Source: Phanerodontia chrysosporium
Lineage: Eukaryota > Basidiomycota > Agaricomycetes > Polyporales > Phanerochaetaceae
Length of the DNA: 64,000 nucleotides
Assembly: GCA_001910725.1 (NCBI GenBank)
Contig: MJGA01000040.1
Coordinates: forward strand, 124,001 to 188,000
Direction: 5' to 3'
Shown here: piece by piece, positions 34,521 to 44,031 of the stretch
Position numbering within the stretch: position 1 is the stretch's first letter
How the letters are laid out: each line of letters starts with the position of its first letter
Made by a program: the position numbers and the translations under genes
The notes under the pieces: model-generated
Database searches by the model: none
Told to the model about the DNA's origin: nothing
Seen by the model: only the letters and a program-made list of their open reading frames with translations

Positions 34521-37500
34521 TCAGATGTGGCGCCCCTCCTCCCAATCGAGATCAGCCTTAGCGCGATCGGAGGCAGGAAGGAGAGAGACGTCGACTTCGG
34601 TGACGAACGGGCGAAAAGAGGCGGCAAGGGCTTCGAAGGCAGTGGCAGCGAGCTTGCGGGGCGCTTCCGGATTTTCGCGATGGAACTTGTTGACCAGGGC
34701 CTTGGCGTGCTTGAGGTTGTCTGCCTTTTCCCACGTGTCGCCGGCTTGACCGTAGCCTTTCCAGCGGACTTTGTACTGCAGTTGGCGGCGATATATACGG
34801 CTGTCGAGGACCTTCTCGACGACGTATTCTTCTTCGCCGGCAACCTTGACAGGTTTGGGAGGCAGAGGCTTCTCGACGCCCTGATCGTGCCACGGGCTGA
34901 GGCGGTTGACATGGAAAACCGGGTGGATTTTCAGCCAGCTCGGGAGCTCGAGCCGATAGTCCAGATCGCCGATCTTTTCTAGAACCTTAAACGGACCCAG
35001 CTGGCGGGGGCCGAGCTTGGGCGAAGGCTGATCGATGCTGAGGTCCTTCGTGCTGAGCCAAACCTGATCGCCGACTTTGAAGGAGTGGGCGCGTTTCTTC
35101 GCGGCCTCGTACTCTTCTTTCATGCGGGCTTTGGTTAGGCGCAGGGCAGCTTCGGCCTCTTTGCGGACGTGAGCCATGCGGTCTAGACGCTCGTCGAGGG
35201 CGGGAACGTTGGTGTGTTTGCCGGCCGGGATCGTGAAGTCCGGTGTGTAGCCGTAAACAATCTCGAAGGGCGTGCGCTCGGTAGCACTGGACACGTGTGA
35301 GTTCAGAGTGAACTCGGCCATCGGAAGCCAATCGACCCAGTCGTCTTGGCGCTGGGAGACGAAGAGACGCAGGAATTTCTCGACTTCCTGGTTCTTGCGC
35401 TCGACCTTGCCGTTGCCTTCTGGGTGATATGCCGTGGTAAGACCAGTAGCGATGCCGAGGCGCTTGTACAGCGCTCGCATGTACTGGGCTGCAAACTGGG
35501 GTCCGCGATCAGAGAAGATCTTGCGTGGGAGGCCGTGGAGGCGGAAGATGTCCGTGTAGTGGACGTCGCCCATGCCGGCAGCGGTGATCGTCGAGTCGAC
35601 CGGCACAAGGTGGCACTGATCCGAATAGTGGTCCACGTAGACCGCAATCGAGTCCTTCTTGGTCTTGGCGTCGCGTGGGAGCTGCGTGATGAGATCCACG
35701 CCGACGTGTTCCCAAGGCCCTGAAGGGACGTCGTGGGGCTGTAGGGTGGCTTTCGGATGCGGGGCGGACTTGTACCGTTGGCATTGGTCACAGCCGAGCA
35801 CGTAGCGGCTAACGTCGGCGGAGATGCGCGGCCACCAATAGTACCGAGAGACCAACTCGAGGGTGGTGTGCTTCCCAGGGTGTCCAGCCGTTGGCGCGTC
35901 GTGGCAAGACTTGATGACGTCGTTGCGCAGCGCGGCACTGTTCGGCACATAGACTTTTCCATGGTAGTACAGAAGGCCGTTGTCTTCTTCCCATTCGAGA
36001 ACGCCGTTGCGCAGCTTGCGGGGCCCCTTGGTCCGGAGAACCTGCAGAGCGTCTGCGACTTCCTTCTCCTTTTCGGAGCAGTCGCGAATGCGCTTCTCGA
36101 GGGGGGAGGGGTTTGCGAGAGCCACCGTGGCGGCTATCTTAAACAGCTCTGGCTTCAATACTATCTGTGAGCGGTTGTCCTCTTCGTCAGAGACATGCAG
36201 CGAGGAAGGCCGGGAGAGCGGGTCGGCGAGGAGATGCGTCTTGCCGGGGCGATGGATGATGCGGAAATCGTACTCGGCGAGGTAGGAGGCCCAGCGGGCT
36301 TGTCGCCGCGTGAGATTCTGCGCAGTCTTCCAGTACTGAAGATTCTGATGATCAGTCCAGATCTCAAAAGGCTCCGGGAGACCTTCGAGGAATTGGCGCC
36401 AGTCCTTGAGAGCTTCGATGATTGCAAGCATCTCGCGGTCCCAGATCTCGTAGTTCCGCTCGGCGGGGCTCATGGTCTGCGAGCGATACGCGATTGGATG
36501 CCAGAGACCATCTTCGGGGTTGCGTTGGGCTATGACTCCTCCGGTGGCGTAGCCAGAAGCATCGGTCTCGACGCGAGTTGGCCGATCAATGCTCCACATG
36601 GCGAGCACGGGCTGAGTCGTGAAAGCGCGCTTGAGCGTCTCGAAGGCTTCCGCCTGTGCGGGACCCCAATTAAACGGAGTATCCTTCTTCGTCAGATCGT
36701 GCAGCGGGCGGCAGATCTTTGAGAAGTCCTTGATGAAACGGCGATAGAAGTTGGCGAACCCGACAAAGCCTCGTACATCTTTGAGGTTCTTCGGGGTCGG
36801 CCACTCGGCTACTGCCTTAACCTTGCCGGGGTCCATGCCGACCTGTCCCTCGCTGATGAGGAGCCCAAGGTACTCGATCTCTGAGCGCTCGAACTCGCAC
36901 TTCTCGGGCCGAAGATACAGATCGTACTTGGCGAGGCGTGCCAGGACCTCGTGAACAATCTTCCGATGCGAAGCGAGATCGTTCGACCAGATGAGGATGT
37001 CGTCGAGGTAAACTGCGACCTTGCTCTCAGCGATGAGGTCGGCGAAGATATGATTCATGAGGGCCTGGAACGTGGCGGGGCTGTTGCACAGACCGAAGTA
37101 CATGACTCGGGGCTCGAAGAGACCGCGGTTAGTGACGAAGGCGGCTTTCCATTCGTCACCTTCCTTAATCCGGACGTTGTTGTAGCCCCAACGGACGTCG
37201 AACTTGGTGAAGATCTTAGCGCCCTGGAGCTTCCCGATGATGTCGGAGGCGAGGGGAAGGGGGTAGCGATTCTTCACAGTGATGTCGTTGAGCTTGCGGT
37301 AATCCTGGATGAACCGGAGCTTGCCGTCCTTTTTCTTGATAAAGAAGACAGGGGAAGCGATCGGAGACTTGCTGGGGACGATGTAGCCCTTGGCGAGTGC
37401 GTCGTCGATGAACCGCTGTAGTTCCTCATTCTCGATTGGGGACATGGGGTAGACCTTCGATTTGATCGATGCCGGGGCGTCCGGGACGAGATCTATCGCG

Positions 37501-38279
37501 TGGTCCCAGGGCTGATGCTTCGGAAGACGGTGTGATTCCTCTTCAGAGAACACCTTCTTGTGTCGGTGGTACTCTTTGGGAACCAGCTCTTCGAACGTCT
37601 TGGCGTACTTCTCGCGATTGGCTTCGACAGCGATCGCTTGCGAGTAAGTGTAGCCGGCGAGAATCCAGACTTCGTCCTTGGCGTCCTCAACAATGCCTGC
37701 TCGAAGCCATTCACGGCGTTCGGAGCGGTTGGCGTCAATCTGATGGATACCGAAAACCGGGGTGTCCTCAGCTCCGCCGCGGAGCTGAAACTGGACATCT
37801 CCCGTTTCCCAGTCGATGTTCGGATTCCATTTCTTGAGCCACGGAAGTCCGAGGATGACGTCCTCCGGACCGATGTTCGTGACAAGAAACTCTTCTTTAA
37901 ACGTATAAGAACCCACAGTGAGCTGGAGTCTGGCACGGCGTGTGATAGATCCTGCTTCATTCTTAGTTCCGTCGATGTTGTATAGTGTGATTTCCTTCTT
38001 GAGTGGTACCGTGAGGATCTTGTGTTGTTTACAGAAATCCTCGTGGATGAATAGCGAAGTCGCACCGGAGTCAATCATTGCAGGCGTGCGAATAGTTTTA
38101 TTGAGTCCGGTGAGCTTTACAGGTACACGATAGTGATTGGAAAAAGGATCTAACACTGATATTGTACACGAGCGGATGGTATCTGAGAGGTCCTGTGGTT
38201 CTAACGACGGTGCCGGAGTTGAATCCGGGCTTGATGAAACGGGGACCGACGATGCGGCGTCACTCCGGCCCCTTAAGCA
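34521..38279 (-). CDS. Pol polyprotein: protease, reverse transcriptase, RNase H, integrase, chromodomain
   Basis: The open frame covers 1211 codons from the GTG at 38156, but it stays open upstream into gag and has no ATG at its head. It is therefore best read as the -1 frame continuation from 38279. Domains in order: aspartic protease with MIDSGATSLFI; RT with RYPLPLASDI and the catalytic YLDD box (about 37000); RNase H with TDASGYATGG; integrase with a zinc-binding HHCC segment (HDAPTAGHPGKH ... CDQCQRY), DDE-type residues (DLITQLP, SDRGPQF) and NGKVERKNQEVEKF. A C-terminal chromodomain follows (about residues 1105-1160: YVVEKVLDSR, LQYKVRWKGYG, DTWEKADNL). The order RT-RH-IN and the chromodomain define a Ty3/chromovirus element. 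No frameshift or stop is seen inside pol. Confidence 0.95.
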   Translation of the reverse strand, partial: CLRGRSDAASSVPVSSSPDSTPAPSLEPQDLSDTIRSCTISVLDPFSNHYRVPVKLTGLNKTIRTPAMIDSGATSLFIHEDFCKQHKILTVPLKKEITLYNIDGTKNEAGSITRRARLQLTVGSYTFKEEFLVTNIGPEDVILGLPWLKKWNPNIDWETGDVQFQLRGGAEDTPVFGIHQIDANRSERREWLRAGIVEDAKDEVWILAGYTYSQAIAVEANREKYAKTFEELVPKEYHRHKKVFSEEESHRLPKHQPWDHAIDLVPDAPASIKSKVYPMSPIENEELQRFIDDALAKGYIVPSKSPIASPVFFIKKKDGKLRFIQDYRKLNDITVKNRYPLPLASDIIGKLQGAKIFTKFDVRWGYNNVRIKEGDEWKAAFVTNRGLFEPRVMYFGLCNSPATFQALMNHIFADLIAESKVAVYLDDILIWSNDLASHRKIVHEVLARLAKYDLYLRPEKCEFERSEIEYLGLLISEGQVGMDPGKVKAVAEWPTPKNLKDVRGFVGFANFYRRFIKDFSKICRPLHDLTKKDTPFNWGPAQAEAFETLKRAFTTQPVLAMWSIDRPTRVETDASGYATGGVIAQRNPEDGLWHPIAYRSQTMSPAERNYEIWDREMLAIIEALKDWRQFLEGLPEPFEIWTDHQNLQYWKTAQNLTRRQARWASYLAEYDFRIIHRPGKTHLLADPLSRPSSLHVSDEEDNRSQIVLKPELFKIAATVALANPSPLEKRIRDCSEKEKEVADALQVLRTKGPRKLRNGVLEWEEDNGLLYYHGKVYVPNSAALRNDVIKSCHDAPTAGHPGKHTTLELVSRYYWWPRISADVSRYVLGCDQCQRYKSAPHPKATLQPHDVPSGPWEHVGVDLITQLPRDAKTKKDSIAVYVDHYSDQCHLVPVDSTITAAGMGDVHYTDIFRLHGLPRKIFSDRGPQFAAQYMRALYKRLGIATGLTTAYHPEGNGKVERKNQEVEKFLRLFVSQRQDDWVDWLPMAEFTLNSHVSSATERTPFEIVYGYTPDFTIPAGKHTNVPALDERLDRMAHVRKEAEAALRLTKARMKEEYEAAKKRAHSFKVGDQVWLSTKDLSIDQPSPKLGPRQLGPFKVLEKIGDLDYRLELPSWLKIHPVFHVNRLSPWHDQGVEKPLPPKPVKVAGEEEYVVEKVLDSRIYRRQLQYKVRWKGYGQAGDTWEKADNLKHAKALVNKFHRENPEAPRKLAATAFEALAASFRPFVTEVDVSLLPASDRAKADLDWEEGRHI

Positions 38280-39523
38280 AAACCCCCGAGCTGCTTTTGT
38301 ATCAGGGCCAGCTGATCACGGAGGGCGGCGAGCGCGGCGGCTTGGTCGTCAGACGAGCTGCCAGAAGACGAGGAGGCCGGAGACGAGGAGTCCTGTGACG
38401 AGGTATCCGAAGACGAAGCGCGGACGGCGGCAGTAGCGGGGGCGGTTCTCGGCTTGCCCTCGAGGCGGGCACGACAGACGCGGGACCAGTGTCCCTTCTT
38501 GCCGCAGTGGTTGCAAACCGAGTCGCGGTGCACGGGGTCCGTGGACTTGTGGGATTTCGAGCCGCAGACCTTGCAGCGATCCTTCATGACGGCATCGAAC
38601 TGGCGCTTGAGATCCGTGCCAGTGAGACCCTTAAACAGCTCGTCAATGTTCGCGGCGTCGATGTCCATCGCGTTCGGGTCGCGGAAGGCGCGCGCCGACG
38701 AGCTAGCCGGAGACGAGGACGTCTTGCCCTGCTGCGCCAGGAGGTCCTGCGAAAGCTTATCCTTCGACCGATCGACGGCAAAGCCAGCGTTCTTGAGCTC
38801 GTCGTACGTCTCGGGGCCTTTGCCGGTGCTGGGGTTGACCATGTACGAAATCCGTTCGAGGTAGTCCTTGTTGAACTTCGTCCGTAGCCGGGCCGCCAGG
38901 TCTTCCGGAGTGAGCTTCGTGCGTCCGGCGAGGGCTTGGAACTCCGCAAAGAACTCCGCGAACCGACGGTTGCCTTGTGTACACGCCTGTAGCTTGCTGA
39001 GGGCCTCGGCCTTCTCGTCCATAGGCTCGAACCGGTTCTTAAAAGCTTCCCAGAACGTGGCGCGAGAGCCGTCGAATATCTGTGTGCCGTCTGCCGCTTG
39101 CTCGATGTACTGTCGTGCCCATTCCGCCGCTTCATCCTGCATGAAGGAGAGAGCGCCGACGATCCACTTCTGGCCGTCTACCAAGATCTTGCCGGTGTTT
39201 GCGTCCCGCTCGAGGTTACCGTTGACGTCGCGCTTGCCGAATTTCTCCGGCTGTCCGTCGGCGTAGATGCGATAGGCGGCGCGGAAGAGTCGGGCCGTGT
39301 CTGAACCCTTTCCTTTGAATGGCATGGGCTTCTCGACGAAGGGGAGCTCCTTGTTGGCATTGACCGTTGCGTTGACCGTTGTCCGATTGGCGCCAATAGT
39401 CTGGGCCAGAGTGTTAACCGTATTTGTAAGCTGCGTCATCGCCTGGGCCATTTGCAGGAGGGCAGCGGAGATGGGGTCGGGGGGAGCCGGGCCGGGAGGC
39501 GCTCCACCGGGAGTGCTCGACAT
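38273..39523 (-). CDS. Gag with CCHC zinc knuckle
   Basis: 416 codons from ATG 39523 (MSSTPGG) to TAA 38275-38273. It has an N-terminal Ala/Thr-rich segment, a retrotransposon Gag core (KPMPFKGKGSDTARLF, EAAEWARQYIEQA, FKNRFEPMDEKAEAL) and a nucleocapsid knuckle CNHCGKKGHWSRVC near 38470, followed by a Ser-rich tail. The CCHC knuckle packages element RNA. The same frame is also open upstream of the ATG to about 39960, where it has no Met, so a longer product cannot be excluded. Confidence 0.92.
   Translation of the reverse strand: MSSTPGGAPPGPAPPDPISAALLQMAQAMTQLTNTVNTLAQTIGANRTTVNATVNANKELPFVEKPMPFKGKGSDTARLFRAAYRIYADGQPEKFGKRDVNGNLERDANTGKILVDGQKWIVGALSFMQDEAAEWARQYIEQAADGTQIFDGSRATFWEAFKNRFEPMDEKAEALSKLQACTQGNRRFAEFFAEFQALAGRTKLTPEDLAARLRTKFNKDYLERISYMVNPSTGKGPETYDELKNAGFAVDRSKDKLSQDLLAQQGKTSSSPASSSARAFRDPNAMDIDAANIDELFKGLTGTDLKRQFDAVMKDRCKVCGSKSHKSTDPVHRDSVCNHCGKKGHWSRVCRARLEGKPRTAPATAAVRASSSDTSSQDSSSPASSSSGSSSDDQAAALAALRDQLALIQKQLGGFA
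38279..38285 (-). promoter_or_regulatory. Candidate -1 ribosomal frameshift site
   Basis: Minus strand heptamer G-GGT-TTT in the gag frame, two codons before the gag TAA. Slipping back one base moves translation exactly into the pol frame, which is open from there to 34521. The heptamer fits the X-XXY-YYZ rule. A downstream stimulatory hairpin was not evaluated. Confidence 0.6.
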
Positions 39524-39951
39524 GTTGGGGGGACGGGGAGTGTTGGCTCCTGATTGAGCGCGGGAGAGGTTAAACGGAGAGGGAGCGGGTTCGTGTTCGG
39601 AGAGGACGGAGCCGAGCGATGTCTCGGGAGACGAGTGGTGGCTGCTGTCCGGGGGACTGTGATCAGGAGTATTCGGAGTGGTGGCAGAGGCGCGGGCGAA
39701 TTCTAGCCGTTGCGCGAAATGAGGGCGCTCGAACTGTGTCTCTCGGTCGCTAGGCGGAACCGGGAGTAGCGGAGGGGCAGTCTCTCGATAAGGGCAGGGC
39801 TGCTGACTGCACTCCCTGGCTTCTCGAGACCCGTTGTTTTCCTCGACGTGGAGATCAGCAGGAAGAGTGACGCCGTTCTCTGTGGTTCGCCCGAAGAAGT
39901 GCGGACAATTCGAGCAATCGAAATCCAGAGCGACAGAAATGTATTTGTAAA

Positions 39952-40692
39952 CTAATCGAAATACCCGGCCCGGTACACTATGTCCAGCTCTCCTACGATG
40001 CGGCGGAAATTGCGCCTTAAGCCGACGAACGGAATGTCACCAATCTGAGCTAGTCCAAGCTCGTACTGATGCCACTCCTTAAACGTAGTGGTAGGAGCGA
40101 GGCGGCTGAGCTCGTTGCGAATCTGCCGAAGGCGTTCGAGCAGCTGGCAGACGCCGTGCGCGCGGTCGCTGTTAACGAGGTGGAAGAGGTCGACTTCTTC
40201 GACGGCCTTGAGACGCTTGATGGTTGCGTCGAGCTTGGGCGTAAAGATGCCGACGAGGTCGGTGGGGGAGTACTTCGGGATGTCGATGCCGACGGGCTTG
40301 CGGGTGATGGGCTCGTACGTCGGGGCGGCGCTGAGGCGCTCTGCCAAACTGAGCTTAGAGGAGGAGGCGGCTACGGCGGCCTGGGCTTCTTGCGCCTCGC
40401 GTTGGCGCTGCTCGCGGATGTGGTTGCCTACACGCTGTTCGGCTTCACGAGCCTCGCGAACGGCAGTCCAGTTGATGGAGGGGACGGAGGGTGGAGGCTG
40501 GGGGAGCGTGGAGACGTACTTGACGACCGCCTTGACTTTGCGGTCTGTCCACTTGACGGGGTTACCGGCCTCGCGACGACGTTGGAGGCGGTCGAAGATG
40601 CGCTGGGGGATGTGGTCCTTGAGCCGGACGTCTTTCGGCACTGCAAGCAAGGACTTCAGCAACGTGTACGGAGTGAGCAGGCTGCTCGACTA
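39952..40692 (-). other. Long open frame in the retroelement leader, without any Met codon
   Basis: A frame of about 245 codons is open from after a TAG near 40693 to TAG 39954-39952, upstream of gag. Its translation is Arg/Ala/Glu-rich with a helix-like middle (VREAREAEQRVGNHIREQRQREAQEAQ is split by no stop) and ends GYFD. It contains no Met, so it cannot start at an ATG. Its end overlaps the upstream extension of the gag frame in the -1 register. It may be translated from a non-AUG or spliced start, or be open only because the leader is biased. No homologue is recognised. Confidence 0.4.
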
Positions 40693-40781
40693 CGACGTAC
40701 TCGCTTTAAACGGAGGGAATAAACTTTTTTAAACGGGGTTTGGGGGGAGCGGTAGGGAAAAATGCCTAGGGCACCCAAAAG

Positions 40782-40791
40782 ATCTCGACCT
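40782..40791 (-). promoter_or_regulatory. Self-priming primer-binding site
   Basis: Two bases (TT) after the 5' LTR the minus strand reads AGGTCGAGAT. This is the exact complement of ATCTCGACCT at 40984-40975 inside the LTR, where the RNA should begin. No TGG-starting tRNA-type site is present at this position. This is the Tf1/sushi arrangement, in which the 5' end of the RNA primes reverse transcription. Confidence 0.7.
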
Positions 40792-40793
40792 AA

Positions 40794-41487
40794 TGTCGCG
40801 GAGCAGGGGCTCAACGCTTCACGAGGGAGCACAAGTGGGGAGGTCGACGAGATGGCGCGGCGGAGCGAATCACGCAGCGACGAACGGTTTGTTCAACTGT
40901 CCGTATTGACCAAGATATCATTAGTGTTTGTAATTACAATACAAGCGGGGGCTTACCTGTCCGTATTGACCAAGAGGTCGAGATGACGGACAGGAGCGAG
41001 AGGTGCTACCTATATATACTACAAGAGTTCAGGGCAGGCTATACGATTACATAAGCTGATGGGCAGCGCTCAGCATAGCCAGCGAGGCTGCGACGCGGGC
41101 TGCGCGGCGAGGCTGTGCTGGGGCTATGTCACGAGGCTGTGTCAGCTGGCAGTATCTCGAGGCTGCGTCGGGCCGAGGCTGTGTCATCAGGCTGATCAGC
41201 TCGGCGTGTCTCGGCGAGGGGAGTCATCAGGGATGACAGTGCCTCCTCGGCGATCCGGGGAACCGGTTGCAGGGCAGACCGGTGATCCGGGCAGCGTCTG
41301 AGCGCGCAGCGGGATGCGCTGGCGTCTAGGGGTGATGCGCCATCAGGGCGCTGGCGCTGCATGGCCAGGCGCTGAGTGTGGGCGGCTAGGACTCCAGACG
41401 GCGCGAGGGCTGCTCGCCCGTTGGATTAATCGAGGAAAATAGCCAAAAATCGGCGAAAAATAGGGCAGCACCGTCACATCCGTGACA
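40794..41487 (-). repeat. 5' LTR
   Basis: 694 bp. Element-sense order: U3 41487-40985, then R/U5 40984-40794 if the RNA starts at 40984. It contains the TATA box and the self-primer sequence. Confidence 0.95.
40975..41018 (-). promoter_or_regulatory. LTR promoter: TATA box and predicted RNA start
   Basis: TATATATA lies at 41018-41011 on the minus strand. The predicted start A is at 40984, 34 nt downstream from the first T. This start is fixed independently by the 10-nt match to the primer-binding site, which ends exactly there. A short upstream ORF (ATG 40921, stop 40813-40811) lies just downstream. Confidence 0.65.
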
Positions 41488-42404
41488 CAAGAGCAGCACG
41501 CTGGCGACGAGCTTCGCCGTGCGATTGTTATTCTGCGGGAGCGGCGCGACGGTGGGGTACGCGTACGCGGCGGGCGTGCTGTACTGCACGAAGCCTGCCC
41601 GCGAGGCTGCGCGCGGCGACGGGAGCGCGTCCGCGACGGAGTCCAGTGTAACGGCGTATGCTTCGGCAAGCGGGTCCGCGGGCGCGGGCAAGGGCAAGGG
41701 GGCTCGGGTGCTTACATGAACGCTGGCGCTGCGCACGGACGACCGCTGGGGCAGCCTCACAACCGGGGTGAGCGGTGCCGCGAGGGCATGCAGGTTCGCC
41801 TGCGCGGTGCACGCGGCGAGGATAGTGAGGTTCACGCAGCCGCGGGTAGTGTTGGGCACGGCGCTGAACGATGAGGCGTCGGCGTGGGATGCGCTTGCCA
41901 GTGACGACCAGCCGGGTCCACCGAAGACACCACCGTTGAGGACGCCGTGAAGACAGTGAGCGAGTGCAGAGAGAGCCATTATGAGATGGTAGAGTAGGGC
42001 GACGGAGGCAGAGGTCGAGGAGGGCGGGTGAGAAGGGAGGAGGGAGGAGGGAGAAGTCGGACATGAAGTAAGCACTCAGGAGAAATGCGAAGGCGGGAAG
42101 ATGAGATAGGAGTCTGTTGAAGACTGGGTTTGCTCTGGGCTGCGCGAGTCAGGGCAGACGGCTCTTGACGGTCCTGGGTGCCCGGGGTTCCAGACGGCAC
42201 CCGCACGCTGTTCTGCGCGACGATAATGGGGCCTGCCACACGTGCAACCTGCTCGTGTGTCAGCGGCAAGTTCACGATAAGGTCCTGCGGCACCTTACCT
42301 GGCGTAGGAGCATAGGTGAATCTGAAGTTGTGCGCCGCATTCAGAGAGCACCCACGGCCGTGCACTGTGAACTTCAAGTTGTCTGCATGCTCATGCCCAC
42401 CCAC
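41488..42404 (-). pseudogene. 5' part of the ORF split by the LTR retrotransposon
   Basis: A minus-strand frame with ATG 41979 (MALSALAHCLHGVLNG) runs to the insertion point and continues in frame on the other side at 33788. The stretch VQYSTPAAYAYPTVAP and the Asn-Arg segment beside the junction look coding. An upstream exon may lie at about 42404-42130 (MGGHEHADNLKFTVHGRG, GPIIVAQNSVRVPSG). I do not recognise a domain. GC-rich DNA readily gives long ORFs, so the gene call is tentative. Confidence 0.35.
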
Positions 42405-42639
42405 GAGGTGCGCGCACGAGTCGGCCTGCAGGATGTGCCCGGGTTATCGCCTGGCAGTTCATTATTGAGTGCAGCTGCGCGATGGGCCGGTACCGGTTGT
42501 TATTGACGGACTGCAGCATTCGGCATGAGAAACGTTGAGATGCCTGAGGCAGAGTGAACGCACCACTGTGTGCCTTTTGTACGAGCCGGCCCCCGGCCGC
42601 CGTGGCCAATGCCGGCCCTACGCTCCCCTAATAACATTA

Positions 42640-44031
42640 TCATCACATGATGTGAGACATAGAGCATCCACACATACCTGGGACTAGAGAGATGTAGGCG
42701 GGAATGGGATAGTTCGGACCCGATGACCAGACACTCTGTTTGAGTGAGCTTGTTTACACTGGAGCGTATCGTCGCGGCGTCCCCAGCAGGGACGCCGCAG
42801 GAGAGTGCCCAGATTATCGAGCGTTTGCCCTGACTGGTTGGCAGCGACTCAATGTAACTATAATCGGTGACAGTGCGACGACTCACCATGAGGGGCACGC
42901 AGAAACCGACCGCATTCTGGCAGACTCTGCGTGAAATCCCTGTGTGTTGCATAGCGAGGCAACCAATCTAAATGAACTAATGTAAGTGAATCAAGATAGA
43001 CTCAACACGAGGATTGCCCAGAGAGCCCTACCTTGGTCGACAGTCGGGACGAAGACGAGAAGCGAGCGCTTACCGAATCGGGACGATGCTGCAGAGGACT
43101 CCGGAGGCTGTTGCGAGGCCTGCTCTTCACCACATGCCACATCGTCCCCCTCACCACAAGTTTCCTTCGCGCCTTGTCGCTCCTCTGCACGCCTCTCAAT
43201 GCTCCCTCATATTGGCCGTGCCCGCCGTACAGTAATCCAGGATCCGCGCTGTCAAAGAGGAGATGGAAGAGCGACGGACATTTCGTCGAGGTGCGTGTCT
43301 TCTTTGTGACACAACTGAGGAACCTTACTCAAAGTCACAGGGGAAACGTGTAGCACGCACTGGCGGCGCTCTCGCGTGCTGTCGAACACAGGCCTCTGAC
43401 GCCTCCCTTCCTCCCCCGCATCACAACATCCGGTTGTCCAAGATGCTTCCGCTCAGCACACATCGACACTTTATGGATGCACATGTAAGGAGTATCCTGC
43501 AGAGGCTTCATAAGTTGGTGCGTTGTGGTCCTACTATGGTTTGTAACCAATACCAACTCACTCTACCCGTGGCCTGCAGTCTGCGCGAGCGCACAAGACT
43601 GTTCCCCGCTGTGCGAGACATACAACAGGATCAGAAGGGGCTGAACACAACTGGTGAGTGCCCTGTTGTCCTTATGTATCACCAACTTTACCGATGTCTA
43701 CAGCCCTCCACGAAGTCTGGCAGAAGCTGCGCTCGGTCAGCAGTATCGCAGTGGCAAGTGGCAACCTTCTTCAGCCGATTCCATCTTCGGATTTTGTGCC
43801 GTATGTCTTCTTTGAATAAACGAGATATCCGGTGTGTTTTACTTGCAACCGTTTCCTGTTTGCAATACCAATGCAATTACTGCTGTACGTGCACTCAGTC
43901 TGCTCCTGTAAGATTATCAACCTCAGCGGTGGCGATCACATCAATACATCAATCACCACCGCTCAAATTTTCTACGACGGCCCCAAGGACTACCACATCT
44001 TTGACGTCCCCATTGTGCACGAGCAGTCTGA
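42640..44031. other. Region with scattered possible exons, no assigned gene
   Basis: Several ORFs of 60-180 codons occur on both strands. Plus-strand pieces at about 43560-43640 and 43705-43799 have GT and AG ends and could belong to a gene (HEVWQKLRSVSSIAVASGN). They do not join into a convincing protein. Confidence 0.3.

Larger units (their letters stand above)
33789..41487 (-). mobile_element. Complete Ty3-type chromovirus LTR retrotransposon
   Basis: 7699 bp bounded by two 694-bp LTRs that begin TGTC and end GACA on the plus strand, flanked on both sides by the 5-bp target duplication CAAGA (33784-33788 and 41488-41492). The element reads on the minus strand: 5' LTR 41487-40794, self-primer site, ATG-free leader with open frames, gag, pol (protease, RT, RNase H, integrase, chromodomain), polypurine tract, 3' LTR 34482-33789. 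LTRs look identical by eye and both long ORFs are open, so the insertion is recent and possibly competent. Confidence 0.95.

Noticed and set aside
34523..39557. Long plus-strand ORFs opposite gag and pol
   Set aside because: They are antisense shadows of GC-rich coding sequence; the minus strand has all retroelement motifs.
40069..40732. Two plus-strand ORFs of over 210 codons in the retroelement leader
   Set aside because: They run against the element sense and have no motif; they arise opposite the open leader frame.
40770..40793. tRNA-primed binding site for the Ty3 element
   Set aside because: No TGG-starting tRNA 3'-end complement lies next to the LTR; the 10-nt self-complement explains the position better.
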